From Caballeronia zhejiangensis (GTDB lineage: Bacteria; Pseudomonadota; Gammaproteobacteria; Burkholderiales; Burkholderiaceae): a DNA stretch of 64,000 nt. Location of the stretch: positions 682,001 to 746,000 of the forward strand of contig NZ_JFHD01000001.1 of the NCBI RefSeq assembly GCF_000698575.1. Reading direction: 5' to 3'. Positions 17,255-25,337 of the stretch are shown one piece after another. Numbering within the stretch: position 1 is the first letter of the stretch; the number at the start of each line of letters is the position of its first letter. A program made the translations under genes and the position numbers. The notes beneath the pieces are model-generated. The model had not been told where the DNA came from and did not search any database. It saw only the letters and a program-made list of their open reading frames with translations.

Positions 17255-18877
17255 TCATGCCTCGAGCCACACGTTCTCCGCGAACATCCAGCCCATCAGG
17301 CCCGCGAGCGGAATGCCGCCCAAGCCCTTCAGCTTCGTCGTATGCGCGTCGAGCGAACTCTGGAACATCGGAATGCCGATGCCGCCGTCCGTATGCACGA
17401 GCTCCTGCATGTCGCCGTAAATCTTCTTGCGCTTCGCATCGTCCGGTTCGCCACGCGCGGCGACGAGCATCTGGTCGAACTGCGGGCTCTTCCAGTTCGC
17501 TTCGTTCCATGGCGCATCGGATTTGAAGAACTGCGTGAAGATCACGTCCGCACTCGGGCGCGCGTTGATGTTGCCGAAGCCGAGCGGATGCTTCATCCAG
17601 TGATTCGACCAGTAACCATCCGCCGGCACGCGCGTCACTTGCAGATTGATGCCCGCTTGCGGCGCGACCTGCTGCATCAGCACGGCCATCTCCACGGAAC
17701 CTTCCGCCGCCGGCGATGCGTACAGTTGGATCGGCGTGCTGCCGAGCTTCGCCTTCTGGAAGTGGAACTTCGCTTTGTCCGGATCGAAGCCGCGTTGCGG
17801 CAGACCCGACATGTAGTACTTGTTGCTCGGATCGATAGGCTGATCGTTGCCGATCGCGCCATAGCCGCGGAAGATCGTCTTGCGCATCTGCTCGCGATCC
17901 ATCAGGTACATCATGCCGCGGCGGAAATCCGCATTGCCGGTGATGCCGCCATCGTCGCGCATGATGAGATCGGTGTACTGGCCCGTCTTCGTTTCCAGCA
18001 CCGCGAAGCCCGGCGTGCCCTTGATCCGCTCGGTCGAGCGCGCGCTCACTGCATTGATGAGCTGCACGTCGCCGGACATCAGCGCGTTCACGCGCGCGGG
18101 TTCGTCCGCGATGCCGATCAGCTCCACTTCGTCCAGATGCGGCATGCCCGGCTTCCAGTACTTCTCGTTGCGCACGCCGACGGTACGCACGCCCGGCGAG
18201 AACTCCTTCAGCTTGAACGGGCCCGTGCCGACCGCCGTCTTGAAGTCCGTCGTGCCGTCCTTGATGATGAGGAAGTGCGAGTCCGCGAGAATCACGGGCA
18301 GGTCCGCGTTCGCGCCCGTCAGCGTGATCGTGAGCTCGTTCGGGCCGGTCGCCTTGATTTCCTTGAACTGATCGGCGAGCGTCTTCGCCTTCGAGCCGAC
18401 TGCCGGATCCTTATGGCGCATCAGCGAATAGATGACGTCCTGCGGCGCGAGCGATTTGCCATCGTGGAACTGCACGCCGCTGCGCAGCTTCACGACCCAC
18501 ACGGTCGCGTCTTTCGTTTCGAGCGATTCGGCGAGCGCCATCTTCGCGCCGAGATGATTGTCGAGTTCGGTCAGGCCGCTGTAGAACATGAAGCCGCGCG
18601 CGTAGTCCGTGCCGAGCGCGCCCTTCGCCGGATCGAGCGTATCGGCGGCTGACGACGACTGCGTCGCCACGCGAATGCGTCCGCCCTGCTTCGGCTTGTC
18701 CTGCGCGAAAGCCGCGCCGCTCGCGGTGAGCAGACCCGCGCCCGTCATTGACATGAGTCCGCCCGCGGCCATCGCGCGAAGGACATTGCGCCGGGACGCG
18801 CCACGGCGCGTCAGTTCTTCCAGGCGTTTGCCGGCATCGGCGTGAACGAGTGCTTCAGGCGATTTGTCGATGCTCAT
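17255..18877 (-). CDS. dipeptide-type ABC transporter substrate-binding protein
   Basis: Periplasmic binding protein family 5 (DppA/OppA-like), 540 aa. The N-terminal region has a twin-arginine-like motif, SRRNVLRAM, at about 28-36, followed by a hydrophobic Ala/Gly-rich stretch and an AFAQ cleavage site, so Tat export is likely. The mature part contains the family segments VKLRSGVQFHDGK and GTGPFKLKEFSPG. It is followed by the permease and ATPase genes and is the obvious receptor of the importer. It is clearly related to the binding protein at 23709-25286 (shared YSGLTELD, SLMRHKDPA and GSKAK segments). The ligand is unknown. Confidence 0.92.
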   Translation of the reverse strand: MSIDKSPEALVHADAGKRLEELTRRGASRRNVLRAMAAGGLMSMTGAGLLTASGAAFAQDKPKQGGRIRVATQSSSAADTLDPAKGALGTDYARGFMFYSGLTELDNHLGAKMALAESLETKDATVWVVKLRSGVQFHDGKSLAPQDVIYSLMRHKDPAVGSKAKTLADQFKEIKATGPNELTITLTGANADLPVILADSHFLIIKDGTTDFKTAVGTGPFKLKEFSPGVRTVGVRNEKYWKPGMPHLDEVELIGIADEPARVNALMSGDVQLINAVSARSTERIKGTPGFAVLETKTGQYTDLIMRDDGGITGNADFRRGMMYLMDREQMRKTIFRGYGAIGNDQPIDPSNKYYMSGLPQRGFDPDKAKFHFQKAKLGSTPIQLYASPAAEGSVEMAVLMQQVAPQAGINLQVTRVPADGYWSNHWMKHPLGFGNINARPSADVIFTQFFKSDAPWNEANWKSPQFDQMLVAARGEPDDAKRKKIYGDMQELVHTDGGIGIPMFQSSLDAHTTKLKGLGGIPLAGLMGWMFAENVWLEA

Positions 18878-18957
18878 GAACTTCTCCGCGATAGGGACTG
18901 TGAATGTTCGACGGCTTGGTTATTGGATGAAGGCCGTCTGTCTTTGCTTTCGATGCT

Positions 18958-20238
18958 TCAATAGAAAACGTCTTTGATCGAGTAATACGCGCCGACGAGC
19001 GGCAGGAACCACGGCTTGCCCGTATGGCCCGGAATCGCGGGCCAGTCGAAATCGCGCCACGGGTTCGCATCGGCGTTGCCGTTCATCACGTCGGCCATGA
19101 TCTGGCCCATGTGCGTCGACATCTGCGTGCCGTGGCCGCTGTAGCCCATCGAGAAATAGATGCCATCGTGCTGGCCCGCGCGTGGCAGGCGATCCGCGGT
19201 GATATCGACGAGACCGCCCCAGCAATAGTCGATGCGCGCACTGGCGAGACTCGGGAAAATAGCTGCGAGATTCGCCTGCAGAATGCGTCCGCTCTTCGCG
19301 TCCGATGGACGTTCCGACGCGGTGAAGCGCGCGCGGCCGCCGAGCAGCAAACGTGAATCGGGCGTCACGCGAAAATAGTTGTGCATCAGGCGGCTCGTCG
19401 TGTACGAGCGGCGCTGCGGCAACAGTTGCTTCAGTTGTTCCGCTGGCAGCGGCTCCGTCACGATGATGAACGAGCCGACCGGTGCAAGCCTGCGCCGATA
19501 CCACGCGAACGGTCCATGCTTCGAAGGCCCTGTCGCGATCAGCACTTGCCTTGCGCGCAACGTGCCGCGCTTCGAATCGATTCGATAGGCGCCGCCTTCC
19601 TTCGCGATCGCCGTGACTTCAGCGTGCTCATAGAGACGCGCGCCTTGCCTCGCCGCTGCATTCGCGAGGCCGACGGCGAACTTGCCCATATGCATCTGTC
19701 CGCCGTGACGTTGCAACAGCCCGCCGTGAAAGGCATCGGACTGCACTTCATTGCGGACCTGCTCGCGATCGAGCACATCGATATCCGGATCGACTTCGCG
19801 CCGGATCAACTCGGCGGTCGTCGCGATATGGTCGAGATGATGCGGCTTCGCGGCGAGCTTCAGCTTGCCCGACGCGAGATAGTCGCAATCGATGTTTTCT
19901 TCGCGGATCAAACGTTCGACCGTGCTCACCGCCGCCGCATACGCGCGATAACAGCCTTGCGCGCGCTCCGCGCCGAGTTGCGAGCGCAGCGCCGCATAAT
20001 CCTGCGCGACGCCCGTATTGCATTGACCGCCGTTGCGTCCCGACGCGCCGCCGCCTATGCGCCCGGCATCGAGCACGACGACCGACGCGCCGCGCTTCGC
20101 CAACGCGAGCGCCGCCGACAAACCGGTGAACCCGCCGCCGATCACGGCGACATCGGCCTGGCCATCCGCCGGGCCTTCGCACGTCGAGATGATCGAAGGC
20201 GCGGTATCGAGCCAGTAGGAGTCGAGTTTCATCGGCAT
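18958..20238 (-). CDS. FAD-dependent oxidoreductase (gamma-glutamylputrescine oxidase-like)
   Basis: DAO-family flavoprotein, 426 aa from 20238 or 424 aa from the second Met at 20232. The FAD motif GGGFTG is followed by VVLDAGRIGGG and GASGRNGGQ, typical of PuuB. The C-terminal FSMGYSGHGTQMS is the second flavin-contact region. It lies 22 bp downstream of the HAD gene and 80 bp upstream of the binding-protein gene. It likely oxidises the amine group of a compound brought in by, or produced from, the peptide-type importer. The substrate is not known. Confidence 0.88.
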   Translation of the reverse strand: MPMKLDSYWLDTAPSIISTCEGPADGQADVAVIGGGFTGLSAALALAKRGASVVVLDAGRIGGGASGRNGGQCNTGVAQDYAALRSQLGAERAQGCYRAYAAAVSTVERLIREENIDCDYLASGKLKLAAKPHHLDHIATTAELIRREVDPDIDVLDREQVRNEVQSDAFHGGLLQRHGGQMHMGKFAVGLANAAARQGARLYEHAEVTAIAKEGGAYRIDSKRGTLRARQVLIATGPSKHGPFAWYRRRLAPVGSFIIVTEPLPAEQLKQLLPQRRSYTTSRLMHNYFRVTPDSRLLLGGRARFTASERPSDAKSGRILQANLAAIFPSLASARIDYCWGGLVDITADRLPRAGQHDGIYFSMGYSGHGTQMSTHMGQIMADVMNGNADANPWRDFDWPAIPGHTGKPWFLPLVGAYYSIKDVFY

Positions 20239-20260
20239 TGCTCGCGTGAAGTGGCTTCGA

Positions 20261-20929
20261 TTACAGACCGAGTTGACCGGCGAGATCGCCGATGGTGTCC
20301 ACTTCGTAATACTCGTAGTACGGCGTGCCCGGCTCGTGGCCGCGCTTCACGAACGCCTTGTGCTTGATGCCCATGTCGTGCGCGGTCATCAGGTCGTAGC
20401 GCAGGCTCGACGACACATGCAGCACGTCTTCCGGATTGCAGTTCAATTGGTCGAACATGTACTCGAAGCCCTGCATGCGCGGCTTGTACGACTGCGCCTG
20501 CTGCGCCGTGAACACGCGATGAAACGGCGCGCCGAGCTTGTCGACGTTGCTCTGAATCTGATCGTCCGATGCGTTCGACAGAATCACGAGCTTGTACTTC
20601 TTCGCGAGACGCGAGAGACCTTCCGGCACATCCGGATGCGGGCCCCACGTCGGCACGGCGAGGCAGTATTTTTCGGCTTCGGCTTCGTTGAATTCGACGT
20701 TCATGCGCTCGCACGCGCGGCGCACCGAATTGACGATCACGTCGCGATACGGCTTCCACGCGCCGAGCACTTCGTCGCGGCGATAGCCCGCGAAGAACTT
20801 GACGAATTGTTCGAGGTCGTCGCCCTGCAGGCGGTCTGCGTACATCTCGCGGGTCATGTCGGCCATGCGGAATTTCGTCAGCGTGCCGTAGCAGTCGAAC
20901 GTGATGTACTTCGGCTCGAAATCGATCAT
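20261..20929 (-). CDS. HAD-superfamily hydrolase, haloacid dehalogenase type II
   Basis: HAD hydrolase of 222 aa starting at MIDFEPKY (20929). Motif I is FDCYGTL with the nucleophile Asp near residue 10. Motif II Ser is in VILSNASDD, motif III Lys is in SYKPRMQGF, and the HVSSSLRYDL region follows. This pattern is that of L-2-haloacid dehalogenase-like proteins. It is the first gene of the leftward operon, right before the PuuB-like oxidase. The same HAD-then-FAD-oxidase pair occurs at 6018-8047, which suggests a linked reaction, for example removal of a phosphate or halide. Confidence 0.88.
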   Translation of the reverse strand: MIDFEPKYITFDCYGTLTKFRMADMTREMYADRLQGDDLEQFVKFFAGYRRDEVLGAWKPYRDVIVNSVRRACERMNVEFNEAEAEKYCLAVPTWGPHPDVPEGLSRLAKKYKLVILSNASDDQIQSNVDKLGAPFHRVFTAQQAQSYKPRMQGFEYMFDQLNCNPEDVLHVSSSLRYDLMTAHDMGIKHKAFVKRGHEPGTPYYEYYEVDTIGDLAGQLGL

Positions 20930-21105
20930 GATGTCAGTCCTGTCGTGTGTTGGTTGAAACAAGAAACAGCGAAGTGTCGATAAAATTTAAACAAGGCAAA
21001 AATGACTGATGGCGTTGAATGCGTGCCTCGCGACGATACAAGTCATGCGTTTTGAGGCGTCGCCACAGCAGAAAATGCGGCGCACGTTTGGAACGATCGT
21101 GCGCT
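20930..21105. promoter_or_regulatory. promoter gap before the HAD-led operon
   Basis: A 176-bp gap upstream of the HAD gene on its own strand and downstream of the co-directional aldehyde dehydrogenase gene. The part nearest the HAD gene (about 20975-21005) is AT-rich for this genome and is the likely promoter of the operon running to 10182. I do not see a convincing palindrome or a clear -35/-10 pair. Confidence 0.4.
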
Positions 21106-22584
21106 TCAGACTTCCGTATCGATGAGCACGCTCTTGAAGCGCAGATTCGCTTCGTAAGCCTGCCGTCCGAGATCCTTGCCAATGCCCGAGCGCTTGTAGC
21201 CGCCCGTCGGAATCACGAAATCGCTGGTACGTCCATAGCGATTCACCCATACCGTGCCCGCTTCGATGCCGCGTACCATGCGCAACGCGCGACCGATGTC
21301 CGCGGTATGCACGCCCGCAGCAAGGCCGTAGTCCGGATGCGCTGCGAGTTCCAACGCTTCTTCTTCGGTGTCGAACGACTGCACGGTGAGCACCGGGCCG
21401 AAGATTTCATTGCGCACGGCGTCGCTCTCCTGCGTGACGTCGCACAGCAACGTTGGCGAATAGAACGCGCCGGGCGTCGCGGCATCGGCACGCTTTCCGC
21501 CGCAACGCACGGTCGCGCCGTTCGCGATGCTGCGCTGAACGATCGCATCGATGCGCTGCGCCTGCGGCTCCGAAATGATCGGCGGCAAGGTCGTGCCCGC
21601 GGCCCAGGTCGCGCCCGCTTTCAGTTCGCCGAATGCTTGCGCGATGCGATCCGTCAGTTCTTCGGCGATGCCGCGCTGCACGAGCAGCCTCGATCCCGCG
21701 ACGCACACTTGCCCCGCATTCCCCGTGATGGCGCCCGCGATGCGACGTGCGACCTCATCGATGCGCGGTGCGTCGGCGAACACGATCTGCGGGCTCTTGC
21801 CGCCCAGTTCCAGCGTGACCGGCTTCGTGCCGCTTTGCGCGCATGCGGCCATGATCGCGGCGCCGGTGTGCGTCGATCCGGTGAACGTCACTTTGCCGAT
21901 GCGGGGATGACGCACGAGCGCATCGCCGGTGGTGCGGCCATCGCCCTGAACGACGTTGAAGATGCCCGGCGGCACGCCCGCTTCGAGCGCGAGCTCGGCG
22001 AGACGCAACGCGCTGAACGGCGTCATCTCCGAAGGCTTCAGCACGACCGCGTTGCCCGCCGCGAGCGCGGGCGCGGTCTTCCATATGCCCATCACGAGCG
22101 GAAAGTTCCACGGAGCAATCGCGCCGATCACGCCATACGGCTCCGCGATCGTCATGCCGAGATGTCGATGATCCGTTGCCGCAACATCGCCGCCGATCTT
22201 GTCGGCAAGCTCCGCATAGAAGCGGATGCTCTCGGCGGTGAACGGCACGTCCCAGTTGTATGCGTCGCGCACCGGCCGCGTCGAGCCGATCGCTTCGAGC
22301 GGCGCGAGATTCGCAGCGTCGGCAGCGACGAGATCGGCGAACTTGCGCAGCACGCGTGCGCGCTCGCGTGGTGCGCGGCGGGCCCAGTCGCTCTTCTTGA
22401 ACGCGCTGTAGGCGTTCTGCACCGCGTAGTCGATCATCGCGTCATCGGCGACGGGCACCGAGGCATACGCGACGCCATCCGACGGACGCGTTACCTCGAT
22501 ACGCGACGCGCCCGCATCGATCAGTTCGCCGCCGATGAAGTGCCCGCTTCTGATGACGATGCTGGCAGGATCGAACCGGTCCAT
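21106..22584 (-). CDS. NAD(P)-dependent aldehyde dehydrogenase
   Basis: Aldehyde dehydrogenase of 492 aa. It has PWNFP at 158-162, the general base E259 in LELGGKSP and the nucleophile C294 in AGQVC. Upstream frame is open, but the family start MDRFDPASI at 22584 fits best. The AEPYGVIGAI segment and overall length place it among gamma-aminobutyraldehyde/betaine-aldehyde type enzymes. It is transcribed toward the HAD-led operon, 176 bp away, so it may work on aldehydes made by the PuuB-like oxidase. Regulation is probably from the shared gap 22585-22828. Confidence 0.92.
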   Translation of the reverse strand: MDRFDPASIVIRSGHFIGGELIDAGASRIEVTRPSDGVAYASVPVADDAMIDYAVQNAYSAFKKSDWARRAPRERARVLRKFADLVAADAANLAPLEAIGSTRPVRDAYNWDVPFTAESIRFYAELADKIGGDVAATDHRHLGMTIAEPYGVIGAIAPWNFPLVMGIWKTAPALAAGNAVVLKPSEMTPFSALRLAELALEAGVPPGIFNVVQGDGRTTGDALVRHPRIGKVTFTGSTHTGAAIMAACAQSGTKPVTLELGGKSPQIVFADAPRIDEVARRIAGAITGNAGQVCVAGSRLLVQRGIAEELTDRIAQAFGELKAGATWAAGTTLPPIISEPQAQRIDAIVQRSIANGATVRCGGKRADAATPGAFYSPTLLCDVTQESDAVRNEIFGPVLTVQSFDTEEEALELAAHPDYGLAAGVHTADIGRALRMVRGIEAGTVWVNRYGRTSDFVIPTGGYKRSGIGKDLGRQAYEANLRFKSVLIDTEV

Positions 22585-22828
22585 ATGCGTGAGTCCTCCT
22601 CGGCATGTTGCGTTGACATGACTCCATCGTAGGGCCAGCGCGCCGGCATATTTCGCCGACAAAATTGCCGATTCAGCACAGCGCGCGCGTTCTTGCCGCG
22701 ATAACCTGCGGTTTTGCGTTGCACCACGCGGCGGAATCTCGCGCCGTCCGGGACAGGAAGATCGTCCTAGCCATGCGCGCTGCGCGGTGTCAAAGTCACG
22801 GTAAATGTCTTCAAACTGAGGAGGCCGC
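22585..22828. promoter_or_regulatory. divergent promoter gap
   Basis: A 244-bp gap between the aldehyde dehydrogenase (leftward) and the GNAT gene (rightward). It must hold both promoters. A strong GAGGAGG ribosome binding site at 22818-22824 sets the GTG start of the GNAT gene at 22829. I see no clear operator. Confidence 0.45.
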
Positions 22829-23701
22829 GTGCCTGACTCGAACAATAACGAAGTGGTCGAATACCGGGCTTTCACGCTCGACGACCTTCCTGCAGCGCAC
22901 GCGTTGTCCGCGTCCGTGAAATGGCGGCATCGCGCGGACGATTGGCGTTTCGCGGCGCGTATCGGCAGCGGCTTCGCGGCGGTCGATCAGAACGGTGCGC
23001 TCGTCGGTACGGCGCTCGCGTTTCAGTTCGGCGCGGATGCGGCGACGCTCGGCATGTTCATCGTGTCGCCGGAACATCAGCGGCGCGGCATCGGGCGCGG
23101 ACTGCTCGACCGCCTGCGTGCGAAGCTCGGTCCGCGCATGCTGCTGATCCACGCATCGAACGAAGGCAAGCCGCTTTGCGTGGAACGCGGCTTCGAAACC
23201 ATCGACACCATTCATCAACATCAGGGCGCGGCCTTTCAGCCGCCGCTCGTTTCGCTGCCGCCGGGCGAACGGCTCCGTCCGATCGGCGCGAAGGATACGC
23301 CGCGTCTTGCCGCGCTGGCATCGCGCGCAAGCGGGCTGGATCGCACGGAACTCATGCCGCAATTGCTCGATGTCGCGAGCGGCATCGCACTCGATCGCGA
23401 TGGCGAACTGATCGGCTTCGCGCTCTTCCGACGTTTCGGCGATGGTCACGTGATCGGCCCGGTCGTCGCGCCCGAGTCGGCGGACCAGAGCCGCGCCAAA
23501 GCGCTGATCAGCTATTGGCTCGCGCTGAACGCGGGCATGTTCGTGCGCATCGATACGCCCTTGCGTTACGGCCTTTCCTCGTGGCTGGAAGGACTCGGCC
23601 TGCCGCTCGTCGATACCATCGAGCAGATGGCGCTCAACGGCAAGCCATCCACCGATGCGACGTTCACGCAATTTGCGCTGACGAGCCAGGCCGTGTGGTA
23701 A
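22829..23701 (+). CDS. GNAT-family N-acetyltransferase
   Basis: Acyl-CoA-dependent acetyltransferase of 290 aa with two GNAT-like halves. The first (about 1-135) has the acetyl-CoA loop in SPEHQRRGIGRGLL, the canonical R/Q-x-x-G-x-G/A signature. The second (about 140-290) resembles the C-terminal half of two-domain GNAT proteins of the YitI/YkkB sort. GTG at 22829 is preceded by GAGGAGG. It stands alone on the plus strand among the amine genes, so it may acetylate an amine substrate; this is inference. The 3' end is 7 bp from the convergent binding-protein gene. Confidence 0.85.
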   Translation: MPDSNNNEVVEYRAFTLDDLPAAHALSASVKWRHRADDWRFAARIGSGFAAVDQNGALVGTALAFQFGADAATLGMFIVSPEHQRRGIGRGLLDRLRAKLGPRMLLIHASNEGKPLCVERGFETIDTIHQHQGAAFQPPLVSLPPGERLRPIGAKDTPRLAALASRASGLDRTELMPQLLDVASGIALDRDGELIGFALFRRFGDGHVIGPVVAPESADQSRAKALISYWLALNAGMFVRIDTPLRYGLSSWLEGLGLPLVDTIEQMALNGKPSTDATFTQFALTSQAVW

Positions 23702-23708
23702 TCGATCG

Positions 23709-25286
23709 TCACGCCTTCGCGAGCCACGCGAACTCCGCGAACCGATAGCCCATCACGCGTCCTGACGGCGTCCCCTTCAAGCCGCGCAAGTTCGAGCTTT
23801 GCGCGTCGATGAAGTTGATGAAGGCCGGAATCACGAGACTGTTCTTCTCGTAGACGATGGTCTGCATGTCGCCGTACATCTGCTTGCGCTTCGCTTCGTC
23901 GCGTTCGCGGCGCGCCTGTATCAACAGTTGATCGAACTGCTCGTTCTTCCAGCCGGACTCGTTCCAGTTCGCGTTCGAGCGAAAGAACTGCGTGTACAGC
24001 AGATCGAGCGTCGGGCGCGGCAGGATCGAGCCGTAGGTCATCGGATACTTCATCCAGTAGGTCGTCCAGTAACCATCGGCGGGCACGCGGCGCACGTTGA
24101 TGTCGACGCCCGCCTGTTTCGCCGCCTGCTGGATCAGCATCGCGGAATCGAGCGCGGTCTCGACGGATGGCGGCGCGATGATCTCCGCACGCGCGCCCGG
24201 CGTGCCGGCCTTCTTGAAGTGGAACTGCGCCTTGTCCGGATCGAACGTGCGCTGAGGCAATCCCTTCATGAAGTATGGATGCCACTCGGGCACCGGATGA
24301 TCGTTCGCGAGCGTGCCGTGTCCGCGCAACATCACGTTCACGATGCGCTGGCGATCATGCAGATACTTGATGCCTTCGTTGAAGTCCGCGCTCTTCGTCG
24401 GCAGCATGTCCTGCCGCAGCGCGAGATCGGAATAGAGTTGCGACGGACTTTCGAGCACGGTCACCTTGCCGGTCTGCTTCACGCGGTCGACATCGCGCGC
24501 GGGCAGTGGCGAGATGAGCTGCACATCGCCCGCGAGCAGCGCATTGGTGCGCGCTGCATCATCGCCGATGCCGATGATCTCCACTTCATCCAGATACGGA
24601 CGCCCCGGCTTCCAGAAGTTCGCATTGCGCGCGCCGATGCAGCGTTGCGCCGGCGTGAACTCCTTGCATGTGAACGGTCCCGTGCCGTTGCCCTTCGAAA
24701 AATCGGTCGTGTTCGCGGCGACAATCACGAGATGCGGAATCGCGAGCAGCGCGGGAAGATCGACGTTCGGCTCGGTCAGCGTGATCTCGACTTTCAACGG
24801 TCCCGCCGCCTTCACCGAGCTGATGCCATCCGCTATCGATTTCGCTTTCGAGCCGGTCGCCGGGTCCTTGTGGCGCATCAACGAGAACACGACATCGTCG
24901 GATGTCAGCGGCTTGCCGTCGTGGAAATGCACGTTGGGCCGCAGTGTGACGGTCCATGTCGTGAAGTCGTCCGATTCGAGCTTCTCCGCGAGCGCGTTCT
25001 GCGTCTTGAAGTCGGCGTCGAGTTCGGTGAGGCCGCTATAGAACATGTACGCGCGAGCGTAATCGCCGGTATGCGTTCCCTTCGCGGGATCGAGCGAGTC
25101 CATCAACGACTGATTCGCGAGCGCCACGCGGATGCGTCCGCCGCGTTGCGGCGCGGGCTCGTTCGCGGCGAATGCAAGCGACGATGCGCCCGGCAAGATC
25201 AGCGTCGCCGCACCCGCCGCGGCAAGCGTTTTGATCGCCTTGCGGCGGCTCGGATCGGCAACTACGAAGTCCTTCGGCAATGTCAT
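23709..25286 (-). CDS. dipeptide-type ABC transporter substrate-binding protein (second copy)
   Basis: Periplasmic binding protein family 5, 525 aa. The N-terminus has a Tat-like PSRRKAIKTL motif at about 12-21, a hydrophobic stretch and an AFAAN cleavage site. Family segments include RPNVHFHDGKP, GTGPFTCKEFTP and DPDKAQFHFKKAG. It is a close relative of the protein at 17255-18877, but no permease or ATPase gene follows. It may share the importer at 13445-17174. It is downstream of the Fe-S flavoprotein at 25338-27365 on the same strand, 51 bp away, so its ligand may be the flavoprotein's substrate. Confidence 0.9.
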   Translation of the reverse strand: MTLPKDFVVADPSRRKAIKTLAAAGAATLILPGASSLAFAANEPAPQRGGRIRVALANQSLMDSLDPAKGTHTGDYARAYMFYSGLTELDADFKTQNALAEKLESDDFTTWTVTLRPNVHFHDGKPLTSDDVVFSLMRHKDPATGSKAKSIADGISSVKAAGPLKVEITLTEPNVDLPALLAIPHLVIVAANTTDFSKGNGTGPFTCKEFTPAQRCIGARNANFWKPGRPYLDEVEIIGIGDDAARTNALLAGDVQLISPLPARDVDRVKQTGKVTVLESPSQLYSDLALRQDMLPTKSADFNEGIKYLHDRQRIVNVMLRGHGTLANDHPVPEWHPYFMKGLPQRTFDPDKAQFHFKKAGTPGARAEIIAPPSVETALDSAMLIQQAAKQAGVDINVRRVPADGYWTTYWMKYPMTYGSILPRPTLDLLYTQFFRSNANWNESGWKNEQFDQLLIQARRERDEAKRKQMYGDMQTIVYEKNSLVIPAFINFIDAQSSNLRGLKGTPSGRVMGYRFAEFAWLAKA

Positions 25287-25337
25287 GTGAGCCTCGCTCG
25301 TTCATTGTCGTTTCAACGGATGAGATGCAACCTGCCT

